This document shows, piece after piece, positions 37,426-47,475 of a DNA stretch of 64,000 bases. The notes beneath the pieces were generated by a model. It made no database searches, was not told the origin of the DNA, and saw nothing but the letters and a program-made list of their open reading frames with translations. Numbering within the stretch: position 1 is the stretch's first letter; every line of letters starts with the position of its first letter. Source of the stretch: Couchioplanes caeruleus (GTDB taxonomy: Bacteria; Actinomycetota; Actinomycetes; Mycobacteriales; Micromonosporaceae); contig NZ_RJKL01000001.1 in the NCBI RefSeq assembly GCF_003751945.1, positions 3,224,001 through 3,288,000 of the forward strand, given 5' to 3'. The translations under genes were made by a program, and so were the position numbers.

Positions 37426-38586
37426 CTACTCCGGCTCGCTCGGACGGAATGCCTCGTACTGCTCGCGCAGGTCGTGCGCCTCAACGCCCGCGCGCTGCAC
37501 TCCGGCGACGACCTCCGATGCCCGCCACCAGTTCGACGGCACGATGCGGCCGGAGCCGATCGCTGCGGTGGCCGCGGCCGCCGCCTCGTCCGGCTTCTCG
37601 GCGGCGAGCAGCGCCAGGCCGAGGTCGAGTTGGGCGGAGGCCACCCGCCGGGGACGGGCACCTTCCTGTTCGAGCTCGGCGATGACCTCCCGGGCGACCG
37701 CCTCGGCGGCCGGGTCACCCGCCCAGGCCAGCGTCGTCGCCGTGTATGCGTGCGCCTTCGCGGGGTCGTACTGGTAGTGATGCTCGGGATGCTCCGGGAA
37801 GGGCCGATGGTCGGCGAGCCGCTCGACCCGGTCCAGGGTCCGCCGGGTCGCGGCCCGGTTGCCGAGTCGCGCCCATGCCCTTCCCTCCTGCGCCGTCGCC
37901 TGCACGAAGGCCGAGCCGTCCCGAGGTGCGACTCCCTGGGCTTGCCGGGACAGATCGAGGGCCTGGCGATAGTCACCTGCGGTCAGCACGGCCCACGCCT
38001 TCGTCTCGAGACACCAGGCGGCGATCTCGCGATGCTCGGCCTGGCCGGCGAACTCCGCGGCGATGGACAGGTACGCATCGGCGGCAGCCGCCTGTCGCAG
38101 ATCGATGTGCAATGTGGCGCGCAGCAGCGAAAGCCAGCCGCCGACGGCCAGCAGCCGCCGATGCTGGACAAGGGTCTTGCGGGCGTCGACCAGCCGGGAC
38201 GCGTATTCGAGGTGGCGCCGCACCCGCGGGACGAGATTCGCCGGAGGGGTGGTGGCGTACGCCATGGCCATGGCGTCGACCGCGCGTTCGAGCCGGTCGA
38301 GCGTCTCGGCACTGACATCCGAGGCCGTCACCCGGCGCGCGAGCTCCAGCGCCTCGATCTCGCCCTCCGAGTCGGCCGGTGCCGGCGGCCCGAGCATGGC
38401 GGCGAGCACGCCGTTGGCGTGCAAGGCGTCGTCGAGTCGGCTTGCTACGGCCGGGCTGGGTGGCTTCCGACCGGTTTCGAGCTCGTGGAGGTAGGACTTG
38501 CCGTAGTGCACGGCAGCGGCCAGTTCGCGCAGCGAGAGACCGCGTCGGGCCCGAAGGCGGCGGAGCTCGTCGGGAAACCGGTCCAC
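37426..38586 (-). CDS. XRE-family regulator with TPR-like C-terminus
   Basis: The 386-residue protein starts with a helix-turn-helix domain (about 4-60, RRLRARRGLSLRELAAAVHY then SYLHELETGRKPPS), followed by about 300 residues of TPR-like helical repeats. This architecture is common in actinomycetes as single-copy regulators, some tied to small-molecule or peptide sensing. The start is a GTG with no strong ribosome site. The gene is transcribed alone. Target and signal are unknown; the neighbouring broken gene (38680-39229) and the small gene at 37010 give no hint. Confidence 0.85.
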   Translation of the reverse strand: MDRFPDELRRLRARRGLSLRELAAAVHYGKSYLHELETGRKPPSPAVASRLDDALHANGVLAAMLGPPAPADSEGEIEALELARRVTASDVSAETLDRLERAVDAMAMAYATTPPANLVPRVRRHLEYASRLVDARKTLVQHRRLLAVGGWLSLLRATLHIDLRQAAAADAYLSIAAEFAGQAEHREIAAWCLETKAWAVLTAGDYRQALDLSRQAQGVAPRDGSAFVQATAQEGRAWARLGNRAATRRTLDRVERLADHRPFPEHPEHHYQYDPAKAHAYTATTLAWAGDPAAEAVAREVIAELEQEGARPRRVASAQLDLGLALLAAEKPDEAAAAATAAIGSGRIVPSNWWRASEVVAGVQRAGVEAHDLREQYEAFRPSEPE

Positions 38587-38679
38587 GGTGTCACGCTCCC
38601 GGTAGTGGTCGGAGCGAGGGGGCGGCCGGCCGCTGGGACCGGCCGCGCCTTCGTTTCCGAGGCTACCGCCGCGGCGGTG

Positions 38680-39229
38680 TCAGTCCAGGCCGTGGTTCGG
38701 GATCGTGTAGTCGATGGCGTCCGTGTTGGCCAGGCAGAAGGCCTCCTTGCCGCTGCGGACGGCCAGCTTCCTGTCCGCCGGCCGGAAGCCGGGCTTGTAC
38801 GCCGAGATCTGCAGATTGGGGTCGCCCTCGCCGGCGTGCTCGCCGTGCTCCGCGAGGGCGGCCTGCGGCGAGGTGTCCTCGCCGGCCCGCGCGGCCTTGA
38901 GCTTCGCCTGGGCGAGTTGTGCGGCGCCCTCGCCGCCCTGGATCGTGCGTACGGTCATGTTGATCGTCTGTGGCGGTGTCCGGGGCGACCTTGAACTGGT
39001 CACGGTATCGCGGGTTCAGCGTGACGGTCGCCGTGTACTTGCCGTCGGTCAGGTCGAGGGGCTCGCCCTGCGGGTTGCTGCCCACCTCGGCGTTCCAGCC
39101 GGCCTGGATGCCCCAGACCGCGCCGAGGTTGAACGGGTTGCCTCCCGAGCAGCCGCGCGGATAGGGGTTCTCCGCCGGAGCGTCGCGCCGGGTGCGCGCC
39201 CACCGTCAGCAGCCGAGTCCTTTTGTCAT
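38680..39229 (-). pseudogene. Broken secreted protein gene (lysyl-oxidase-like remnant)
   Basis: A good start exists: GGAGGAAAAGC before an ATG at 39229-39227, but the frame reads MTKGLGC and then stops. Beyond the stop the same frame continues with convincing protein, including GGNPFNLGAVWGIQAGWNAE and DLTDGKYTATVTLNPRYRDQ, up to about 38960. There the reading moves to another frame and continues INMTVRTIQGGEGAAQLAQ to KEAFCLANTDAIDYTIPNHG and a stop at 38680. At least one nonsense or deletion event and one frameshift are needed. KEAFCLANTDAIDYT recalls actinobacterial lysyl-oxidase-like secreted proteins, but that link is tentative. A sequencing error could explain the frameshift but not the early stop. 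Confidence 0.7.
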
Positions 39230-39401
39230 GCTTTTCCTCCCCAGAGGGTCATGTGCCGCTCAGGAAGGTCGCAATGGCGTGAAGAAGACGTAAGGCGGTA
39301 TGAGACTTACCTCAAACCACACAGCCGGAGCAGGGCACCGATACGATCGCGGATATCGGGACAGCGCTGTCCGCCGCACGCCATGCCCAAGGAGCGCCCC
39401 G

Positions 39402-42197
39402 GTGACAGATCAGCACGGCCAGATCGACCCTGACGGCCCCGACGCCGCCCTGCGCGCCGACATCCGCCGCATCGGCCGGCTCCTCGGCCAGACCCTGGCC
39501 CGGCAGGAGGGCCGGCCGCTGCTCGACCTCGTCGAGGAGGTCCGGGCCCTGGTCCGCACGGACGCACCGGCGGCGGCCGAGCGCCTCGCCGCGATGGACG
39601 TCATGACCGGCACCAAGCTGGCCCGGGCGTTCTCCACCTACTTCCATCTGGCGAACATCACCGAGCAGGTGCACCGGGCCCGCGACCTCCAGCGCCGCCG
39701 CGCCCGCGACGGCGGCTGGCTCGACCAGGCCGCCAAGCGGATCGCCGAGAAGGGTGTGCCCTCCGACGAGATCGCCGCGGCCGCCCGCCGGCTCGCCGTA
39801 CGCCCCGTCTTCACCGCCCACCCGACCGAGGCCGCCCGGCGCTCGATCCTGTCGAAGCTGCGCCAGCTCGCCGACTCGCTGGACGCCGAGGCCGCGGCCG
39901 CGATCCTCTACGGCGCCACCGACACGACCGGGTCGACGCGCCGCTTCGCCGAGCTCATCGACCTGCTGTGGCAGACGGACGAGCTGCGCCTGGACCGGCC
40001 GGATCCGACGGACGAGGCCCGCAACGCCGTCTACTACCTGAAGGATCTCTACGCCGAGGCCGCTCCGCAGGTGCTTGACGACCTCGCCGAGACGCTGCGC
40101 CAGCTCGGCGTCGAGACCGCCCCGACGGCCCGTCCGCTGACCTTCGGCACGTGGATCGGCGGCGACCGCGACGGCAACCCGTTCGTCACGCCGGCCGTCA
40201 CCCGCGAGGTGCTGATCATCCAGCACGAGCACGGCATCCAGGCCACCGAGGCGGCGATGGACGCGCTCATCGACGAGATCTCGGTGTCGCGACGGCTGCG
40301 CGGGGTCTCCCTCGACCTGTCGGCGAGCCTGGCGGCCGACCTCGACGCGCTGCCCGAGGTGGCGCCGCGCTTCCGGCGGGTGAACGCCGAGGAGCCGTAC
40401 CGTCTCAAGGTCCGGTGCGTGAAGGCGAAGCTGGCCAACACCCGCCGGCGGCTGCAGCACGGCACCGCCCACGTGCCGGGCCGCGACTACCTGGGCAGCG
40501 ACGAGCTCATCGCCGATCTGGAGCTCATCCGGGCGTCGCTGGCCCGCAACTCCGGGCAGCTCACGGCGATCGGCACGGTCGCGTCGGCGATCCGGACCGC
40601 GTCCGCGTTCGGCCTCCAGCTCGCCACCCTCGACGTCCGCGAGCACGCGGAGCGGCACCACGAGGTGCTGGCCCAGATGTACGCGCGGGTCGGCGAGGTG
40701 GACGACTACCGGTCGCTGAGCCGCGAGGAGCGCACCAAGCTGCTCGCCACCGAGCTGACCGGGCGGCGACCGCTGGCGGCGGGAGACGTCCCGCTGACCG
40801 ACTCGGCCCGCAAGACGTTCGACGTCTTCACCACCATCCGCGAGTCGCAGGACCGCTTCGGCGCCGACGTGATCGAGTCGTACATCATCTCGATGACCCT
40901 CGGCGTCGACGACGTGCTCGCCGCGGCGGTCCTGGCCCGCGAGGCCGGTCTGATCGACATCCACACCTCGCGCGCGCGGATCGGCATCGTGCCGCTGCTG
41001 GAGACCCCGGCGGAGCTCGACGCGGGCGGTGACCTGCTCGACGAGATGCTGTCCCTCCCGGCGTACAGGGAGATCGTGCGGGCCCGGGGCGACCTGCAGG
41101 AGGTCATGCTCGGCTACTCCGACAGCAACAAGGAAGCCGGCATCACCACCAGCCAGTGGTCGATCCACAAGGCACAGCGCGCGCTGCGCGACGTGGCGGC
41201 CCGGCACGGCGTACGGCTGCGCCTCTTCCACGGCCGCGGCGGCACGGTCGGCCGGGGCGGCGGTCCCACCCACGAGGCGATCCTGGCCCAGCCGTACGGC
41301 ACCCTCGACGGCGCCATCAAGGTGACCGAGCAGGGCGAGGTCATCTCCGACAAGTACACGCTGCCGGCGCTGGCCCGGGAGAACCTGGAGCTGACCGTGG
41401 CCGCGGTCCTGCAGGCGACCCTGCTGCACACGGAACCGTCGGTGGACCTGTCGTCGCTGGCCCGCTGGGACGCGGCCATGGACACCGCCTCGGAAGCGGC
41501 CTTCGGGCGGTACCGGTCGCTGGTGGAGAATCCGGACCTGCCGGCGTACTTCTGGGCGGCGACCCCGACCGAGCTGCTCGGCGCGCTCAACATCGGTTCG
41601 CGCCCGGCGAAGCGCCCGAACGCGGACGCCGGGCTGGGCGGCCTGCGGGCGATCCCCTGGGTCTTCGGCTGGACCCAGACCCGCCAGATCGTTCCCGGCT
41701 GGTTCGGGGTCGGCACCGGCCTGGCCGCGGTCCGCGAGGCCGGCGGGGCCGACGTCCTGCGGGAGATGTATGCCGACTGGCAGTTCTTCCGCACCTTCGT
41801 CTCGAACGTGGAGATGATGCTGACCAAGACCGACCTGACCATCGCCCGGCGCTACGTCGAGACGCTGGTGCCGGCCGGCCTCCAGCCGATCTTCGCCACC
41901 ATCGAGCAGGAGTACGAGAAGACGGTGAGCGAGGTGCTGGCCGTCACCGGACGGGAGCGACTGCTCGCCGCGCAGCCGGAGCTGTCGCGCACGCTGGGGG
42001 TCCGCGACACGTATCTGGAGCCGCTGCACCACCTCCAGGTCGCCCTGCTGCGGCAGTATCGCGACCTGGGCGACGCCGGCCGCCAGCCCGCCACCGCACC
42101 GGGCACGCGCCGGGTGCCGTCGGACTCGACGGCACTGGAGCGGGCGCTGCTCACCACGGTGAACGGCATCGCGGCCGGCATGCGCAACACCGGCTGA
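39402..42197 (+). CDS. ppc: Phosphoenolpyruvate carboxylase
   Basis: The 931-residue enzyme carboxylates PEP to oxaloacetate. Conserved blocks are [12 protein letters not shown] (about 142-153, catalytic His), GGDRDGNP (about 253), [10 protein letters not shown] (about 570) and [14 protein letters not shown] (about 610), and the C-terminal MRNTG is the usual end. The GTG at 39402 was chosen because AAGGAG lies just upstream and a 931-residue length fits. Longer readings begin with non-family sequence. It is convergent with the anti-sigma gene, leaving only 7 bases between stops. Confidence 0.97.
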   Translation: MTDQHGQIDPDGPDAALRADIRRIGRLLGQTLARQEGRPLLDLVEEVRALVRTDAPAAAERLAAMDVMTGTKLARAFSTYFHLANITEQVHRARDLQRRRARDGGWLDQAAKRIAEKGVPSDEIAAAARRLAVRPVFTAHPTEAARRSILSKLRQLADSLDAEAAAAILYGATDTTGSTRRFAELIDLLWQTDELRLDRPDPTDEARNAVYYLKDLYAEAAPQVLDDLAETLRQLGVETAPTARPLTFGTWIGGDRDGNPFVTPAVTREVLIIQHEHGIQATEAAMDALIDEISVSRRLRGVSLDLSASLAADLDALPEVAPRFRRVNAEEPYRLKVRCVKAKLANTRRRLQHGTAHVPGRDYLGSDELIADLELIRASLARNSGQLTAIGTVASAIRTASAFGLQLATLDVREHAERHHEVLAQMYARVGEVDDYRSLSREERTKLLATELTGRRPLAAGDVPLTDSARKTFDVFTTIRESQDRFGADVIESYIISMTLGVDDVLAAAVLAREAGLIDIHTSRARIGIVPLLETPAELDAGGDLLDEMLSLPAYREIVRARGDLQEVMLGYSDSNKEAGITTSQWSIHKAQRALRDVAARHGVRLRLFHGRGGTVGRGGGPTHEAILAQPYGTLDGAIKVTEQGEVISDKYTLPALARENLELTVAAVLQATLLHTEPSVDLSSLARWDAAMDTASEAAFGRYRSLVENPDLPAYFWAATPTELLGALNIGSRPAKRPNADAGLGGLRAIPWVFGWTQTRQIVPGWFGVGTGLAAVREAGGADVLREMYADWQFFRTFVSNVEMMLTKTDLTIARRYVETLVPAGLQPIFATIEQEYEKTVSEVLAVTGRERLLAAQPELSRTLGVRDTYLEPLHHLQVALLRQYRDLGDAGRQPATAPGTRRVPSDSTALERALLTTVNGIAAGMRNTG

Positions 42198-42204
42198 GTC
42201 CGGC

Positions 42205-42924
42205 TCAGCGCAGCTCGGCCGCGACGGCGGTGGCCTCGGCAAGGGTCGGCAGTCCCTCCAGCCGGTAGGTCACCGTCCCGGCCGACCAGATCAGGGTGGG
42301 TGCGGCCAGCCGGCCGGTCTCCGTACGCTGCACGCCCTGCCGGTCGACGTAGGTCACCGGGTGCGGGCCGGGCAGCCAGATCGCCGACTCGCCGCCCACC
42401 TCGCTCCACTCGGCGGCGGTCGACGACTTCAGGAACGCCGGCGACACCCGGCCGTCGAACTGGTCGAACCGCACGGCGCCGCCGCGGAAAGTCATGGTCA
42501 CCACCCGCGGCGCGCCGTCGGGTCCGGGATCGGCCAGCTCCACCTTCTCCGGTACGCCCAGAGCCGCCGGAACGAGCACCGGGAACGGGGCGGCCGCCCT
42601 GGCCCCGGCCAGCGTCACCGATCCCGGGGAGGGCAGCGGGCTGGGCACGGACGGCAGGCGCGGCCCGGGTTCGGCCCGTACCTCGATGCCCACCACCCGC
42701 AGCGCCTCGCCGACCGCATCGACCACCGCGGCACGGGCCGGTGACACCGCGACGACCGTCCCGGCCAGGGCGGCGATCCCCGCGACGACCCAGCGCCTCG
42801 CCCGGCGCGGCGGGAGCGCGACGAGCCGGGCGCGGACCGCCGCGCGCTGGTCGGCCGCCTCGGGCACCTCCAGGTCGGCCGCCAGGGCGCGCAGCTCGGC
42901 GATCAGGGCGTCGTCGTCAGGCAC
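42205..42924 (-). CDS. Membrane protein paired with the ECF sigma factor (putative anti-sigma)
   Basis: The 239-residue protein has a short cytosolic N-terminus, one membrane span (about 44-63) and an extracytoplasmic domain with DUF4367-like or RsgI-like features (SVTLAGARAAAPFPVLVP). Its GTG overlaps the sigma gene stop by eight bases. The pairing and single span fit an anti-sigma factor, though no zinc-binding HxxxCxxC motif is visible, so it is not a ZAS-type anti-sigma factor. It may sense a cell-envelope signal. Confidence 0.75.
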   Translation of the reverse strand: MPDDDALIAELRALAADLEVPEAADQRAAVRARLVALPPRRARRWVVAGIAALAGTVVAVSPARAAVVDAVGEALRVVGIEVRAEPGPRLPSVPSPLPSPGSVTLAGARAAAPFPVLVPAALGVPEKVELADPGPDGAPRVVTMTFRGGAVRFDQFDGRVSPAFLKSSTAAEWSEVGGESAIWLPGPHPVTYVDRQGVQRTETGRLAAPTLIWSAGTVTYRLEGLPTLAEATAVAAELR

Positions 42925-43567
42925 CGGGCACCCCCACGGCGAGCCGGTCGCGCAGCTTGGCCAGGGCCCGCGACGTCCGCGACTTGACGGTCCCCTTCGG
43001 GATGTCCAGCGCCTGTGCGGTCTCCGCCTCGGAGAGGTCGAGGAAGTACCGGCACACCAGGACCTCACGCTCCCGGAAGTCGAGCCGGCGGACCTGTTCC
43101 ACGAGCTGCCGGCGGCGCTCGTCCGCCATGGTCAGCTCGGCCGGGTCCGGGCCGGTCACCCCGGTCTCCTCGTACGCCGCGGCGCGCAGGGTGAGCCCGT
43201 CCCGGCGCTTGCGGGAGCGGTGCAGGTTGCGGGTCTCGTTGGCGACGATCGAGAACAGCCAGGGCCGGAAGCCGGAGTCACCCCGGTACCGGGAGATCTG
43301 CCGGTACGCCTTCACGAACGCCTCCTGCACCACGTCGTCGGCGTCCTCGCCCGCGCCGAGCAGCACCGCGAACCGGTGCGCGGGCGCGGTGTACCGGACG
43401 ACCAGGAGCTCGTACGCATCCAGATCGCCCTCGCGGGCCCGCACCGCGGCGGCCGCGTCGTCGATTTCGCCGACCCTGTCCAGCCTCGACACCTCCGCTG
43501 TGCCGACACCGCCGGAGGCCTCCGGGTTCCCGATCGGCGGAACGTCGGTGCGGGCGGCGGTGTCCAC
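42917..43567 (-). CDS. ECF RNA polymerase sigma factor
   Basis: The 216-residue protein has sigma region 2 (YELLVVRYTAPAHRFAVLLG, then DADDVVQEAFVKAYRQ and FRPWLFSIVANETRN) and region 4 (LDFREREVLVCRYF, then SEAETAQALDIPKGTVKSR). It is a group 4 (ECF) factor. The GTG at 43567 lies only five bases from the start of a divergent gene, which leaves no room for separate promoters; a start further in, such as the GTG before SRLDRVGEID, is possible. It is coupled to the anti-sigma gene. Confidence 0.92.
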   Translation of the reverse strand: MDTAARTDVPPIGNPEASGGVGTAEVSRLDRVGEIDDAAAAVRAREGDLDAYELLVVRYTAPAHRFAVLLGAGEDADDVVQEAFVKAYRQISRYRGDSGFRPWLFSIVANETRNLHRSRKRRDGLTLRAAAYEETGVTGPDPAELTMADERRRQLVEQVRRLDFREREVLVCRYFLDLSEAETAQALDIPKGTVKSRTSRALAKLRDRLAVGVPGA

Positions 43568-43572
43568 AGGTC

Positions 43573-44724
43573 ATGACGACCCGGCGCACCTTCCTCATTC
43601 TCGCGGGCGCGGCGGCCGGTGTGGCCGGCTGCCGCTCCCCTCGCCGCACCGCCACGATGGCCGTGCCGGACGTGCTGATCGCCGAGACCGCCGGCGGCCT
43701 GGTGGTCCTCGACGGCTCCCGGGCCCGCGACCTGGGCACCCGCGCGGCCACCAGCCCCGACGGCGCCTTCGTGTACGCGGCCGGCGAGAACACCCTCACC
43801 GGCCCCACGGCCACCACGGCGCTCGAACCCGGCTGGGCCCCCCAGGTGGTCTCCCCGGACGGCACCGCCTGCGCCTTGCGTCGGGCGGACGCGCTCATGG
43901 TGGCGCGCGGGTCCGACCGGCGCCGCTACGACGTGCCGGCAACCGTCCAGCCGGACGCCTTCACCTGCGACAACACCGGCCTGTTCGTGCTGCAGTGGCT
44001 CGCGCCGGAGAACCCGGACCGCTACCGGGTACGACTGATGGACCTGACCACCGGCGTCCTGCACCCCCTGCTGACCCGCACCAAGGCACCGGTGCCGCCC
44101 GGCGCGGAGGAGGAGATGCGCGGTGAGGGACGCCAGGCGGTGCTCTCCGGCGACCGCGAGATCCTCTACACGCTCTACACCCATCAGCCCGGCCACCTGC
44201 ACACCCGCGACCTGATCGCCGGCCGGGGCGGCGGCGGTGTGCACGCGTTCGTGCACGTCCTGCACCTCGAGCAGCGGTGGGCGTACTGCCTGGATCTCCC
44301 GCACCCGTTCGGGGAGGGGCCGGCGGAGTCGCACTCCGTCGCCGTCGACTCGGCGAGCGGCCGGCTCGCCGTCGTGGACGTGGCCTCCGGGTCGCTCGCG
44401 TACGCCCGGACCGAGAGCCTGACCATCGAGCGGGTCGACCCGGTGCCCGTCGCCGCGGGGCCGGCCGCCCTCGCGCTGGCCGGCAACCGGGCGTACGTGG
44501 GGGCGGGTACGACCGTGACGGTGCTCGACGGGAGCACGACCACCCGCCTCACGGCGCCGTCGCCGATCCGCGGCCTCGGCCTCGACCGCGACGCGAACCT
44601 GCTCTATCTGGGCGGCACCGACGAGATCCGCTGGCTCGACGCGGTCTCCGGAAAGCCACGGAACCGGACACCCGTGCCCGGACTGACCCGACTGCGCCAC
44701 GTCGTCGTCCACCCTGGGACATAG
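43573..44724 (+). CDS. Tat-dependent lipoprotein with beta-propeller-like repeats
   Basis: The 383-residue protein begins MTTRRTFLILAG, a twin-arginine signal, with lipobox GVAGC at about residue 20. The mature part resembles a YVTN/WD40-like propeller, with repeated segments such as DGTACALRRADALMVA, SVAVDSASGRLAVVDVASGS and LALAGNRAYVGAGTTVTVLD. It is divergent from the ECF sigma gene, five bases from its start, so regulation may be shared. It lies upstream of the ABC operon. Its role is unknown; an envelope sensor or substrate-binding part is possible. Confidence 0.75.
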   Translation: MTTRRTFLILAGAAAGVAGCRSPRRTATMAVPDVLIAETAGGLVVLDGSRARDLGTRAATSPDGAFVYAAGENTLTGPTATTALEPGWAPQVVSPDGTACALRRADALMVARGSDRRRYDVPATVQPDAFTCDNTGLFVLQWLAPENPDRYRVRLMDLTTGVLHPLLTRTKAPVPPGAEEEMRGEGRQAVLSGDREILYTLYTHQPGHLHTRDLIAGRGGGGVHAFVHVLHLEQRWAYCLDLPHPFGEGPAESHSVAVDSASGRLAVVDVASGSLAYARTESLTIERVDPVPVAAGPAALALAGNRAYVGAGTTVTVLDGSTTTRLTAPSPIRGLGLDRDANLLYLGGTDEIRWLDAVSGKPRNRTPVPGLTRLRHVVVHPGT

Positions 44725-44746
44725 CGGCGCCTCAGGGGTGAGTAGG

Positions 44747-44788
44747 GGTGATCACCTGATCCCGGGAGGTGACAAGTCTCCCTAGGCT
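44747..44788 (+). promoter_or_regulatory. Palindromic promoter region of the ABC-2 operon
   Basis: GGTGATCACC at 44747-44756 is a perfect 10-bp palindrome. TCACCT at 44752-44757 also pairs with AGGTGA at 44767-44772. TAGGCT at 44783-44788 is a possible -10 box, seven bases before the GTG at 44796, which suggests a leaderless transcript. No -35 box was clear. Confidence 0.45.
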
Positions 44789-44795
44789 GTCAGCC

Positions 44796-45710
44796 GTGAG
44801 CCTCATCGAAACCCAAGGGTTGACCAAGACGTACGGCGGGCGGGTGACGGCCCTGCACGAGCTGAGCGTCTCCGTCGAGCCGGGGATCATCGGCCTCGTG
44901 GGCGCCAACGGCGCCGGCAAGTCGACATTCATCAAGATTCTGCTCGGCCTGATCCCGCCCTCCGCCGGCCAGGTGAAGGTCTTCGGCATCGACCCGACGG
45001 TCGACCCGGACCGGGTCCGGGCGAAGGTCGGCTACATGCCCGAGCACGAAGCGCTGCCGCCGGACGTCTCCGCGGCCGAGTTCGTCACGCATCTGGGCCG
45101 GATCAGCGGCCTGCCGCGGACGGCCGCACGCGAACGCGCCTCCGAGGCGCTGCGGCACGTGGGGCTCTACGAGGAGCGCTACCGCCAGATCGGTGGCTAC
45201 TCGACCGGCATGAAGCAGCGGGTCAAGCTCGCGCAGGCGCTGGTGCACGACCCCGACCTGCTGCTGCTGGACGAGCCCACCAACGGCCTCGACCCGGCCG
45301 GGCGGGACGCGATGCTGGCGCTGGTGCACCGCATCGGCACCGAGTTCGGCATCTCGGTCGTGGTGTGCTCGCACCTGCTCGGCGAGGTCGAGCGGATCTG
45401 CGACTCGCTGGTCGCGATCGAGGGTGGCCGCCTGCTGCGGGCCGACCGGATCTCGGCCATGACCGAGGCCAGCGACGTGCTCGCGGTCGAGGTCGCCGAG
45501 GGCATGGAGGAGCTCGCCGCCGCGCTGACCGACCTCGGCATGACGCCCCAGGTGGACGGGCGCATGCTGCTCGTGCCGCTGGACCACGAGGACACGTACG
45601 ACCGCATCCTGCGCGCCGTCGCCGACCTCGACCTGCCGTTGCACCGTCTCGACCAGCGACGCCACCGGGTGGCCGAGCTCTTCGCACCCAGGGAGACCGC
45701 AGATGTCTGA
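44796..45710 (+). CDS. ABC transporter ATP-binding protein (ABC-2 type)
   Basis: The 304-residue ATPase has Walker A GANGAGKST at 36-44, signature YSTGMKQRVKLAQAL and Walker B LLLLDEPTNGLDP. It is the nucleotide-binding part of an ABC-2 exporter. No ribosome site lies before the GTG at 44796, which may be leaderless. It is the first of four coupled genes; its stop overlaps the next ATG by eight bases. The substrate is unknown; similar pairs of ATPase and permease genes often act in antibiotic or lipid export or stress response. Confidence 0.92.
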   Translation: MSLIETQGLTKTYGGRVTALHELSVSVEPGIIGLVGANGAGKSTFIKILLGLIPPSAGQVKVFGIDPTVDPDRVRAKVGYMPEHEALPPDVSAAEFVTHLGRISGLPRTAARERASEALRHVGLYEERYRQIGGYSTGMKQRVKLAQALVHDPDLLLLDEPTNGLDPAGRDAMLALVHRIGTEFGISVVVCSHLLGEVERICDSLVAIEGGRLLRADRISAMTEASDVLAVEVAEGMEELAAALTDLGMTPQVDGRMLLVPLDHEDTYDRILRAVADLDLPLHRLDQRRHRVAELFAPRETADV

Positions 45711-46566
45711 GGCCAGCGTCATCCATGACATCGGCTACCAGCGCTACACCGGCCCGAGGCTCGGCCGCGGCGCGGTGCTGGGTGCCATCTACGTGCACGG
45801 CCTGCGGGCCGCGTACGGCCTGGGCCGCTCGGCCAAGGCGAAGATCTTCCCGTGGCTGGTGGTCGGCATCATGACCCTGGTCGCGGTGATCCTCGCCGCC
45901 GTCCGGTCCCAGACCGGTCTGCTGCCGCTCAACTACATCCAGTTCGCCGACGCGATGAGCTGGCTGATCATCTTCTTCGTCGCCATCGTCGCGCCCGAGC
46001 TGGTGTCGCGGGACATGCGCGCCGGGGTGCTGCCGCTCTACTTCAGCCGGCCGTTGCGGGCCGCGGACTACATCGGTGCCAAGGTCGCCGCGATGGTGAC
46101 CGCGGTCTGGGCGCTGCTGGCCGTGCCGCAGCTCATCATCTTCCTGGGCGCCGCCTTCACCGCCAAGAACGGGATGTCGGACGTCTGGAACGAGCTCGGC
46201 GACCTGCTTCCCGGCTGGGGCTACAGCCTGCTGTGGGCGCTGCTGTTCACCGGCATCGGCCTGCTGATCGCGTCCCTGACCGGCAAGCGCGCGTTCGCGG
46301 CCGGCGGCATCGTCGCGGTGTTCCTGATGACCACGCCGGTCGTCGGCGTACTGGCGAACCTGCCGTCGCGGGCCGTGCAGGAGATGGCCGGTCTGGCCAG
46401 CCCGATGACGCTGATGAGCGGCGTCGGCCAGTGGCTCGTCCCGTCCGCCAACACGGGCCTGCCCATCGGCCGCTACGGCCCGGTGTACGCCATCGAGGCG
46501 GTCACGCTGATCGCGACGTGCCTGCTGCTCCTACTGGCCCGCTACCGGAGGGTGGCCTCGCTGTGA
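45703..46566 (+). CDS. ABC-2 type permease
   Basis: The 287-residue protein starts SEASVIHDIGYQRYTGPRLG, a sequence common in actinobacterial ABC-2 permeases, and has about six membrane spans from residue 45 to 285. It pairs with the ATPase upstream, which its start overlaps by eight bases. Its stop overlaps the GTG of the next ATPase gene (GTGA). The transported substrate is not evident. Confidence 0.88.
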   Translation: MSEASVIHDIGYQRYTGPRLGRGAVLGAIYVHGLRAAYGLGRSAKAKIFPWLVVGIMTLVAVILAAVRSQTGLLPLNYIQFADAMSWLIIFFVAIVAPELVSRDMRAGVLPLYFSRPLRAADYIGAKVAAMVTAVWALLAVPQLIIFLGAAFTAKNGMSDVWNELGDLLPGWGYSLLWALLFTGIGLLIASLTGKRAFAAGGIVAVFLMTTPVVGVLANLPSRAVQEMAGLASPMTLMSGVGQWLVPSANTGLPIGRYGPVYAIEAVTLIATCLLLLLARYRRVASL

Positions 46567-47474
46567 CCACGGTGGACCTCAAGAACGTGTCCCGCTGGTA
46601 CGGCAACGTCGTTGCCGTCAACGACATCAGCATGACCCTCGAGGCGGGCGTGACCGGCCTGCTCGGCCCCAACGGCGCCGGCAAGACGACCGTGCTGCAC
46701 ATGATGGCGGGCTTCCTCGCGCCGTCGAAGGGCACGGTGACCGTCGACGGCACGCCGACCTGGCGCAACCCGTCCGTCTACCGCACGCTCGGCCTGGTGG
46801 CGGAGCGCGAGGCCGTGCACGGCTTCCTCACCGCCCGGGAGTTCGTGCTCGCGTCGGCGAAGATGCAGAAGCTGTCCGACCCGGCCGCGGCGACCGAATG
46901 GGCGCTGAACATGGTCGAGATGGCGCCGGCGGCGGACCGCCGGATCGAGACGTACTCCAAGGGCATGCGCCAGCGCACCCGGGTGGCGGCGGCGCTCGTG
47001 CACGAGCCGCAGGTGCTGCTGCTGGACGAGCCGTTCAACGGCATGGACCCGCGGCAGCGCATGCACATGATGGCGCTGCTGCACGAGCTGGGCGACCGCG
47101 GCCACACCATCCTGTTCAGCTCCCACATCCTCGAGGAGGTGGAGCAGGTCTCCGGCACGGTCCAGGTGATCGTGGCGGGCCGGCTGGCGGCGTCGGGCGA
47201 CTATCGCAAGATCCGCCGGCTGATGACGAACCGTCCGCACGTCTTCGCGGTGCAGTCGTCGGACGACCGCCGCCTGGCCGTGGCCCTCATCGGGGAGAAG
47301 TCGGTCACCGGCGTGGAGATCGAGGCGAACGGGATGACGGTCCGCGCCGGCGACTACGGCAGCTTCACCCGCGCCCTGCCCCGCATCGCCCTGGACTCGG
47401 GCATCCGGCTGCGCAAACTCATCCCGTCCGACGAATCCCTGGAGAGCGTCTTCTCCTACCTGCTGGAGGCCTGA
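46563..47474 (+). CDS. Second ABC transporter ATP-binding protein
   Basis: The 303-residue ATPase has Walker A GPNGAGKTT (about 34-42), signature YSKGMRQRTRVAAAL and Walker B LLLDEPFNGMDP. It is similar to but diverged from the first ATPase of the operon. The GTG at 46563 overlaps the permease stop by four bases. It could form a heterodimer with the first ATPase, or serve the permease that follows one base later. Confidence 0.92.
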   Translation: MTTVDLKNVSRWYGNVVAVNDISMTLEAGVTGLLGPNGAGKTTVLHMMAGFLAPSKGTVTVDGTPTWRNPSVYRTLGLVAEREAVHGFLTAREFVLASAKMQKLSDPAAATEWALNMVEMAPAADRRIETYSKGMRQRTRVAAALVHEPQVLLLDEPFNGMDPRQRMHMMALLHELGDRGHTILFSSHILEEVEQVSGTVQVIVAGRLAASGDYRKIRRLMTNRPHVFAVQSSDDRRLAVALIGEKSVTGVEIEANGMTVRAGDYGSFTRALPRIALDSGIRLRKLIPSDESLESVFSYLLEA

Positions 47475-47475
47475 C

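Noticed and set aside
42205..43567. Zinc-binding (ZAS) anti-sigma factor
   Set aside because: The membrane protein lacks the HxxxCxxC motif; it was called only a putative anti-sigma partner from position and topology.
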